A stretch of DNA of 64,000 nt from Flabesymbios commensalis (lineage: Eukaryota > Annelida > Polychaeta > Terebellida > Flabelligeridae): the NCBI GenBank assembly GCA_964017125.1, contig OZ024911.1:39111917-39175916 (forward strand), given 5' to 3'. Made by a program: the position numbers and the translations under genes. Shown in pieces: positions 56,301-64,000 of the stretch (positions within the stretch are counted from its first letter, which is position 1; each line of letters starts with the position of its first letter). Below the pieces are notes generated by a model that saw nothing but the letters and a program-made list of their open reading frames with translations, had not been told where the DNA came from and did no database searches.

Positions 56301-57880
56301 AGCCAACATCCACAGCTAAAAAGCCTGCTGCGATCGCTTGTAAGCCCCGAACGGCTTGAGCACGATCACGTAGCAGAAATACTCTGAAATCTTTAGAGAC
56401 TGGAGTTAAATCAGATAAGATTACCAATACACGGTCTTCGACACTTGGAGTTGGAACGGGTTCAGCAATCGCTCCACAATCGAACGGTTGCCTAACCCGC
56501 CAACACTTTATAAAGTGCTGCATACCAGAAAGAACATTACTTCTCTCGCTAACGAAGAGAATGGGAGATTTGGAACGTACTTGCGCATACCCTTACATTT
56601 GCGAAACGCGCTCACAATACAAAAACACCGACCCCACGAACGGACGTTCGAAGCAGTACTAGTACCGCCCATAACGGCAAAGCAAATGCGGATAAAATCG
56701 TTACACAAACACGTGTTGGACGTACCATCCACACACCTGCTCAATTCGTACAGCTGGTTCACATGGTTATAGCGCCTAATGATATATACGGCGGGACAAG
56801 CTGCACGTATCGCAATAATTAAATTGTATATATGAATTGCGCCAGGCCTGGCATAATTTAATTTTATAAACTATAATATAAGTAAGTGATTTTTACATGT
56901 ATTAAGTAGGCCCCTAAAGAAGATATTTCAGTAAGACGAGGCACGACGGGCTGGCAGCATGATCGTATACTTTATCAGTGACATTTGCTACATGGATAGG
57001 GCTGATTGGACTTGGAGAGGATGGTCATTGCTGCACCCGCTGCTGTCCGCTAACTACGCACACTGTAGTTTTTCACCATGACGAATTGTTTTTGTTGTAT
57101 TGTTCAAGTATGAAAGTTGTATAATTTGGCATAGCTAGGGTGGTCTCGTCGATCAGTCGTACATTGTCGGATCTTTACCTGTCGCTGTATCCACAATCAG
57201 TAGGTTTTCGATATATGTTGTCACTAGGCCCGGGGGTGATGTGGCGCCGGTGACAGAATGTAGAAGCGATTCCGACCGACTTCAATCTGGGCCGGGCGGG
57301 CTTGACAAGATCGAGACTGACAAGTTTTACTCTGGCCAATTCCCACTCACGCCACCGTTTTGTGTGTATTCCGTCACTTCCAACCAGACAGTCAAACCGA
57401 ATACACGGAAGAGCGATTTGGCTAATATGGCCATGCCTCACCCCCGCCGCGAGCTATGCATAGCAATGTTGATATAGTCTACAATTAAGTGAACGAATGA
57501 GCTTCATATAGTTAGCATATTTTATTTTATCTTCAACCGCCGATTTGGCAGGTACAAGACTTAGAACAGGTTTGAGATTGGATTCGACTACCCACACCAA
57601 CATGGGTGCCCCCTATCCACCTCAACAGGCCTAATGATGAAAATCTATCAGAATTTTTCTTCTTCCATGACCCTCTCGTGGACCTAAAATAATAAATAAA
57701 AAGAGGGGCTGGATCAGGCTGGATCATTCACAAATTTCTGATTGCTAGGCTATGTAGGCCTAGGCCTACATATTATAGTCTATGTGGTATATTTGCTACT
57801 ATTACTGTATTACAGGGGCACTCATTGGGTGCCCTGCTGTATCTAAAAACTAAAACTCTCATTATTATATTCATAATCCA
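56301..57880. other. Unassigned stretch after the gypsy fossil
   Basis: The first part may include the 3' end of the LTR element. No terminal repeat is recognised. Open frames here (for example 56488-56772) carry no motif that I know. Confidence 0.35.
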
Positions 57881-57973
57881 TACCCACTGGGCACACGACG
57901 TTGTTGCGACGTTGAATCAACGTCTGATTGGCGTTGACTCAACGTTTCAGCAACGTCGTGTGCCCAGTGGGTA
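57881..57973. mobile_element. 93-bp near-perfect palindrome flanked by TA
   Basis: TACCCACTGGGCACACGACG at the left and its exact complement at the right, with GTTGAATCAACGTC and GACTCAACGTT nearer the centre. It is distinct from F1 in sequence but shares its two-level palindrome design. Confidence 0.85.
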
Positions 57974-58145
57974 GTCTTCTTCAGCTGCTTCAAAAAGTTC
58001 AATTGAGTGTCTGCACAATCCGGCTATATTATGTAGACCCCTAATGTTAAATGTACGGTCTTGATCTTCTTGATCTTGATGTATACTGGAATAAAATCGC
58101 CAATTGGCGTATCACTTCCAGGGGGTAATTGGCATGCGCGAGTGA

Positions 58146-58660
58146 TTAGTTCAGTTTGCTCAAGCCTTGTTTTAGTGATGGCACTAATACGGCCGACGTG
58201 CACCCACAAGGCAAATTATTCCAGTCCTTTAGAGACCTAGGGAAAAACGATTGGATATAGGTCTCTGTGTTGGTGCGAATTTGTTTATAAGAGCCTTTGG
58301 TTCCTGCTCTAGTTTGACTTTGGTTGATTTGAAGTATGTGTTCAGTGGGAACCATGACTTCACCCCTCACCCCCTTCATGAACAGCACCATTCTGAGGTT
58401 ATGCCTTCTTCTTCATAGGCTTTCCCAGCCGAGCTCGGATAGCATAGCACTGACACAGCTGTGCAGTTCCTAGTTTCCAGTCACAAACCTAGCTGCCCTT
58501 TCTTTAATTTATCAGTCTCTGTTGTTTTATACGGGTCCCAGACTGCTGCAGAGTATTCCAAGCCAGCTCTGATTAGTGTAGTGTTGGCTGTTGATATAAG
58601 TTGCCTCGGGCAGTATTTCAGATTCCGTCGGAGGAAGGCTAAGGTGTTGTTCGTTTTCCC
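58146..58660 (-). mobile_element. LINE relic, C-terminal part of reverse transcriptase
   Basis: The minus strand gives LAFLRRNLKYCP-like text, LEYSAAVWDPYK and, at the end, YIQSFFPRSLKDWNNLP, the hallmark C terminus of CR1/Jockey-like LINE polyproteins. Short and frameshifted. Family differs from 25850-28913 and is closer in wording to 47480-48862. Confidence 0.8.
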
Positions 58661-59289
58661 ACAGTTGTTGTTAATAGCCTATGTGTCGACAAGGATAGAT
58701 CTTGCTTTCACATTTTATACAAATAAAATACACAGAAATTATTCCAACGTATTGCTTTTTTATGTTTGTCAGACAACTGAACAACATCAATCAGTATTTG
58801 GCAGTGATCGTTTAGTACCCCAACAAAATATACAGGGGTGGAATAAAATCGATGGATGGCAAACATGTAACATTTTGTAATGCTAAGCCAACATTACACC
58901 AATTGATAAACCTCGCGTTTTGCATCTCAATGTTATCCAGTTTGTCCATTTGTATAAAAAGGAGCTTTGAAAATTATCTTTGGTCCCATGGTCAGGAACA
59001 TATAAAAGAAAATGTAACATGTTGTGGTCATCACCGTAATGCATTGGTGTAATCACCGTAACATAGCCTGTCAGACATAACAATTAGGTGCATATGTAGC
59101 CTACACATACAATTTTACTGATAAATATATTTGGCCCACTTCCATTTAGTTCAGCTGTTTCAAGTGTAAAAAATGTAAAGTGAATGAATAGTAAATCATT
59201 CAAACACAATCTGTCAACACCATGACAAAATTTAGGGCGCCCCGACCACCATTATCATCATCACCAAAAACATAACCATCACTGGCATC
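58661..59289. other. Spacer with no gene seen
   Basis: An F1-like word (AGCCAACATTACACC) occurs at about 58885; nothing else is recognised. Confidence 0.4.
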
Positions 59290-59700
59290 ATCACTAGGCA
59301 TCAATGCATCATATGACCACAACCACCACCAGCATCGTCATCACCACCACGATCATCACCACCAGCAACACCATCATCACAAACACCACCACCACCAACA
59401 TCGTCATCACCACCACCAACATCATCACCACCACCAACACCATCATCACAACCACCATCAACACCATCACCATTTTCACCACCATAATCGTCACCACCAT
59501 CGTCATCACCACCACCATCAACACCAACCACCATCATCATCACAATCAACACCAACAACACAACCACCACCACCACCACCAACACCGCCAACACCACGAT
59601 CACCACCACCATCACCACTACCATCATCTCAACTACCATTTCCATCATCACCACTACCACACCACAAACACAACCACCACCACCATCACCACTACCGCAC
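59290..59700. repeat. CCACCATCA-type trinucleotide tract 1
   Basis: Irregular ACC, ATC and AAC triplets, with pyrimidine-rich and nearly G-free plus strand. Frames rich in His and Thr (+) or Gly, Asp and Val (-) are artefacts of triplet periodicity. Confidence 0.95.
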
Positions 59701-60109
59701 TGTGGCGACCTCAATTGCAGATTTATCGCGACCGGGTTCGAGCCGGACGGAATCACTGATTGACGAATTAGTACTTCAGCCCGGCTCACGCCACGTGTGG
59801 CCCGGCCGCATTCTTTCATTCTGAACTCGGAAGGTAGACGTGTGATCGCGTCGTCTTCAATCAGCCTCATGGCTGAATAGTCGCCCCTGCCGCATGAGAC
59901 GTAGTAGCACAAATATCTGACAATGCCTGCATGATCATGGAATGAATAAAGAACAAATAAAAGGCATCATCTATTTTTACTGAGTTTATACTACGAACCA
60001 TCACTTGCTGACCGGGCAAGATTCTAACAAATAAGATAGGGCCTGAGGCGATGGTCACGTCCGTTGATTTGTCACACACTCGACAACGTCAATGGTAACC
60101 CTCGCCCCA
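59701..60109. other. Unique DNA between the two triplet tracts
   Basis: Contains a box B-like GGGTTCGAGCC at about 59730 and GGCAGGGGCGACTATTCAGCC-like text on the minus strand. No tRNA fold or gene could be supported. Confidence 0.4.
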
Positions 60110-60545
60110 AGGCCAATAGCACCACCAGCACTACCACCATCACCACTACCACACCACAACCACCATCACCACCACTACTCCACTACCAACACCATCAACA
60201 CAACCACCACCAACACCATCATCACCACTACCACCACCATCACAACCACCACTACAATAACCACTACCACCACCATCACCACTACCACCACCATCACCAT
60301 ATACCACCATCACCAACACTACCACCATCGCAAACACTACCACTTTCACTACCACCATCACCACTACCACACCACCACCACAATACAACCACCATCACCA
60401 CCACTAACACACCACCACTATCACCACCAAGACAACCACCATCACCACAACAATCACTACACAACCACCATCACCATCACCACCATCACTATCAACACCA
60501 CAACACCATCACTACCACCATCATCAACATCACCACCACCTGGTC
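60110..60545. repeat. CCACCATCA-type trinucleotide tract 2
   Basis: Same triplet mix and the same strand bias as tract 1, separated from it by about 410 bp of unique DNA. Confidence 0.95.
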
Positions 60546-61488
60546 CACCACAAAGGAGATTACTATTATACGCGCGGGTGACACATAGGGATTTATATCA
60601 AAAACGCACCATTGGAAACAGGCCCACCCGCACAGGACCCGCGCGGGTCCACCCGCGTGGCTAAAAAACCTTCTCTATGGAAACATACGTAGCCTTAAGG
60701 TGATGACTTACAATGAACATACCATTCAAAATTCTTCCTTAGAGTTGTATTTTTGAAAGACAAAATATGAAACTTTCACCAAACTTGTGTGTCCCATCCT
60801 AGACCAGTAAAAGATCAGATCGTATGCAATGATCATCACAAGATACCAGTTGCAACGATCACCAGCTAGCCACATGAACATACTGTGTTATATGGTGTTG
60901 ACATTACCTTGATGGACACATGTGTCAATGTTACTGTAACTTGTAGCAACATGTGCCATACGGCAGCCTTTTTTTCTGTAGGATCTGATCGGTATTCCCT
61001 GAGGTTACAAACTAGGAAATACATTTCCAGATATTACCTGGCACTTATGTAGGCTACGTTTCAAAATGTTATTTAACACAGAAAATCACTTTTCGGACAC
61101 GTTACGGTGTTGACAATTGTCATAGGCCTACTCGGATAGTCTACCAAAAAATAACATAATGGGTGCACTTGAAAGAGTGGGTTTTTTTGCCAACACTGTT
61201 CACATTAATAGTGAACTGCTGGCATGGGCAGCTAAATGTAACAGCCTTTAATTTGGGTTCTGGATATACAGGACACTAAAGTTCACAGTTTGCATAGAAT
61301 TATTCATGTAGGCCTAAACTGCTTGGGTACACGCGGTCTGCAAATCCGTAGAATGTTAGCACTACTTCGCATTAAATCTCATAGTCATACCTTGGCTGTC
61401 AGCCCATTCCTGTAAGGCAAGTAGCAGGCCTAGGTCTAGATCATGTTGCTGTTGGATCTGCTCTTGTGATTTATAGCCCACCGGTAAC
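60546..61488. other. Spacer upstream of IPO9 and the foldbacks
   Basis: A GC-rich block CCCGCGCGGGTCCACCCGCG lies near 60640; otherwise nothing is recognised. Confidence 0.4.
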
Positions 61489-61735
61489 CCTACAAACACA
61501 AAATGCTTCCTCATGTTGGACCCTCGTCTGCAATGCCAATGCTGGCCCACCATCAATCCAACATGGGGTCAAAGTCGTGTTTATGGGAATTAGGCTATGT
61601 AGACCCTTGATGTTAAATGTAGGCCTAATTTAAGGGTGATTTATAGCATACCGGTAACCCTGCAAACACACAACATTTGTACAACGTCGGCCAAATGTCT
61701 TCGACATCAAATTGGTTCAACATTGTAGGCTACAG
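61489..61735. mobile_element. Two foldback F1 copies upstream of IPO9
   Basis: Copy a (61489-61592): ACAAACACAAAATGCTTCC, CCAATGCTGGCCCACC, CATGGGGTCAAAGTCGTGTT. Copy b (61655-61735): GCAAACACACAACATTTG, ACGTCGGCCAAATGTC, GGTTCAACATTG. The second lies about 260 bp before the IPO9 start codon. Confidence 0.7.
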
Positions 61736-61994
61736 TAGGCCCTATAAATAGGACTACTTTTAATACTTTTTAAATACTTAAAAGTCTTTTAAATACCGGT
61801 AGACTCTACTTAGTATTCGCCTTGTAGAATATACGCCTGCAAAAATATAATGTAGGTCTATACTTACTGATAATATCTTTTAACGTTAGTTTAGCGACGT
61901 TACCTCAATACCTGTGATTGATTGATTCATTATGTCTCAGTATTGACGGCAAGGGTGAACATTTCGCGCCACTGTATGGGTTTCAATTTTCAAG

Positions 61995-62127
61995 ATGGCG
62001 GGAGACGGCAACAGAAGCCAGTCACTAAAAGAAGCTTTATTTGAGAGTCTTAGTGCCATTTTATCACCGGTTCATGAAGTTCGGGCAGCAGGCGAAGAAC
62101 AAGTTAAAGCTCTGGAAGTGACAGAAG
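61995..62127 (+). CDS. IPO9: Importin-9, first coding exon
   Basis: Importin-9 is a karyopherin-beta nuclear import receptor that carries histones and ribosomal proteins (family knowledge). The exon starts with ATGGCGG in a strong Kozak context (AAGATGG) and gives 44 residues plus one base: [20 protein letters not shown] and [14 protein letters not shown]. This closely follows human importin-9 ([34 protein letters not shown]), the first HEAT helices of the importin-beta N-terminal domain. The donor is GTGTAT (62128). The next exon, expected to begin with an EFGVHLAEL-like stretch, is not found before 64000, so the gene runs off the window. The open frame past 62127 is intron. Confidence 0.93.
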
Positions 62128-62574
62128 GTGTATTTATCTATATTCTGATAATAAATTCCATGCAAATCATACAATAATTCTGATATTTGTTCAATCAATC
62201 CACAAAAATTTGTTCTTGCCAGAAATTGGACATGACTGAACATCGTCTTATTCACATAATCAGTAACGTTAGATCTAAATATGCATCAATGGTCATTTTA
62301 ACAAAACTAGTCAGACTTATAATCTATATTAGACCTGATGCAGTTATTAGTGGTTATGGTGTTATTATGAACAACCATGTCTTGTGACTTGATCCCATCG
62401 TGAATTTATTAGACAAAAATGACCAAACGTTCAGCGTGTTTCTGACACAAAAATCCCTTATTTTCGCTCACGCACCATTTTTGCTTCCTCCGCTCGAAAT
62501 CGGATATATATGTCTACATCATAGTCTTACAGACATAGTCTAATTTACATTTTACGATTCATAGTACTATACCG

Positions 62575-62905
62575 CGATTCACATTCACCGTGGTGGATGA
62601 ATTTCGCCGATTACCCCGTCAATTCTCAATCAATTTTCATGAAATTTTACACACACTATTTTCCATTCATGTCGTGACTACCCTGAAAGTTTCCGGAGTT
62701 TTGATAAGTATTTTGAAAGTTAGACCATTTGACATGTAGTAAATAAATAAAAATGTTGCCCTCTATAAAGCCATTAGCTTCGTCTCAAAATTTTCAGGGT
62801 AGTTACGACATGAATGGAAAATAGTGTGTGTGAAATTTCATGAAAATTGGTTGAGAATTGACTGAGAAATCCGCGAAATTCAATAATCCTGGTTGATGAA
62901 TTTAA
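62575..62905. mobile_element. 400-bp foldback family, second copy
   Basis: GTCAATTCTCAATCAATTTTC with GAAAATTGGTTGAGAATTGA, GTTAGACCATTTGACATGTA at the centre-left, and AACCTGG-like ATCCTGGTTGATGAATTT at the right. Arms and the central word match the element at 1245-1655. Confidence 0.75.
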
Positions 62906-63292
62906 TGTGAATCTGACTAGACCCTATAGCACAATCTTGATTTAGGCTAATGTTGGGCCGAAAGTTACGATGTGTTTTTTTTTCTGCCCAGGCCCGGGTG
63001 CGCGCTGGATTGTTGCAGATTTCTGAGATAAAAACAGTTAATTTTGTGAGAATAAAAGCATTCTGGTAAAAACAAGTTTATTTCAGGAGATAAACAAAAA
63101 ATATCCAGCTAGACTAGCTCTAGTCTATATTTATTTTATTTTTTTCGTCACCGTCATTAACATTAGGTCAACTACAAAAAGTTTTGTGGGTGCAAAAACT
63201 TAATTTCAGAAATTTTACTATCACATTCCCCACGATATGGAGATGTGCAGGTGACTTTTTCAAGGTTTCACTGAAATTCAAAATGGCCATCA

Positions 63293-63438
63293 CAGGGGTT
63301 GACAAATCTTTATTGTGTAAGGTAGCCCGGATGACTTTCCGGGCTACTGGACTACTTAGTATCTAGACAAAATAGACAACTTCTGGTAGCCCGAAGTGAA
63401 AAGATGGTAGCCCCGGGCATGGGATATGGCAAGCCCTG
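63293..63438. mobile_element. 146-bp hAT-like MITE with GTAGCCCG words
   Basis: The left end is CAGGGGTTGACAAATC and the complement of the right end CAGGGCTTGCCATATC. Inside are several GGTAGCCCG or CGGGCTAC words. Flanking 8-mers do not match cleanly, so the target duplication is unproven. Confidence 0.55.
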
Positions 63439-64000
63439 CACCACAGATCAAATTGATTTTTTTTTTGCGGGGGAGGGGTGCAAAAACTAAAAAAATTAGT
63501 TTGATCATGTTTTGTTCATGCTCAGCTCTGATTTGGACATGTGCGCGCAGGAATGTTTTCTTTTACTACACAATAGGCCATGCAGTATCTATTACCGTTA
63601 ATTTTTGACCTTGCGATCTGAAACAAACATATTTTTTAGGATGGCCTAAATAAACGGCTGAGATTTTGCGGTCAACAAAGCGATGTCCATTGCAGACCAA
63701 CTGGCATTTATACAGCTATTTTAATGGGGTTGCTGGGGCCTTAAAAAAATAGTGTTTGTCTCTGATTTCTGACCGACCCTATCAAAACATGTGCAGCCCA
63801 AATTTATTTGATGGATTTCCCCCCCAGTTTTTTTTTCAGGGAATCCATGAGTTTAGGGATGATATACCGGCTGTAATCAAAGCAAATCTTAAAAACGTTA
63901 AGAAAAGGAGAGGGGGGAGGTCAAAATTAAATAATAAAAAAATCGCTACGTAATGTACAGATAAGACATGCATGGAAGTGAATTTGGCGCCAAATACAAT

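Larger units (their letters stand above)
62128..64000 (+). other. IPO9: IPO9 intron 1 (continues beyond window)
   Basis: Inferred from the exon 1 donor and the absence of the next exon. It contains a 400-bp-family foldback and a small hAT-like MITE. Open frames are short and without motifs. Confidence 0.6.

Noticed and set aside
56488-56772. 94-residue plus frame after the gypsy fossil
   Set aside because: No known domain; probably decayed flanking or retroelement DNA.
52480-57480. Long terminal repeats for the gypsy fossil
   Set aside because: I compared the flanks by eye and found no convincing direct repeat, primer-binding site or polypurine tract.
59301-60664. His/Thr-rich and Gly/Asp/Val-rich long frames
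   Set aside because: Triplet microsatellite read in its own period.
62128-62177. Extension of the importin-9 frame to the stop at 62177
   Set aside because: Similarity to importin-9 ends exactly at a GTGTAT donor after EVTE; the rest is intron.

Overview
The window looks like nuclear DNA of a marine invertebrate deuterostome, with an echinoderm or hemichordate the best guess (inference). Reasons: intron-containing genes with canonical animal splice sites, AT-rich spacers crowded with short palindromic DNA transposons, LINE and SINE relics, and a striking excess of the palindromic word AGGCCTA. No bacterial-style operon, CRISPR array or rRNA is seen.

Four host loci can be supported. (1) The 5' part of a ZSWIM3-like gene copy on the minus strand (about 12669 down to 7399). 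Its first intron holds a 2.5-kb satellite made of hairpins, its second coding exon has an in-frame TAG, and its third conserved exon is split by a 1.3-kb transposon with an 8-bp target duplication. (2) An intact GT10 alpha-1,3-fucosyltransferase (14259-15431, +) whose whole protein lies in one exon. (3) A complete ribophorin I gene, RPN1 (42537 down to 30815, -), with ten coding exons and 602 codons. One intron is of GC-AG type, and another carries a tandem duplication that copies the start of exon 6 into a decoy exon. (4) The first coding exon of importin-9 (61995-62127, +), which continues beyond the window. Genes 2 and 3 both act in glycosylation (Golgi fucosylation and ER oligosaccharide transfer), but they lie 15 kb apart on opposite strands and nothing suggests joint regulation.

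The rest is mostly mobile DNA. It includes: a roughly 100-bp double-palindrome foldback family starting CCCAGCAAACACGAG, with about 15-20 copies; a 370-bp and a 400-bp foldback family; piggyBac-like TTAA elements; a complete 3.06-kb hAT-like element with a perfect 8-bp target duplication, containing a TA-flanked MITE that in turn contains a tRNA-derived SINE; a pogo-like element holding two foldback copies; four LINE relics from at least two families; one decayed Ty3/gypsy LTR-retrotransposon (fossil) invaded by a DNA element; and a decayed repeat-associated protein relic with a cysteine-rich tail.

Tandem arrays are also prominent: 20-21 bp (5606-5894), about 140 bp (2420-3545), about 129 bp (9583-12069), about 21 bp (22655-22782), about 148 bp (34380-35760), about 155 bp (46632-46935), and two CCACCATCA-type tracts (59290-60545). 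Coordinates of repeats were read by eye and most edges are good to within about 10-20 bases. Splice junctions were checked base by base against reading frame.
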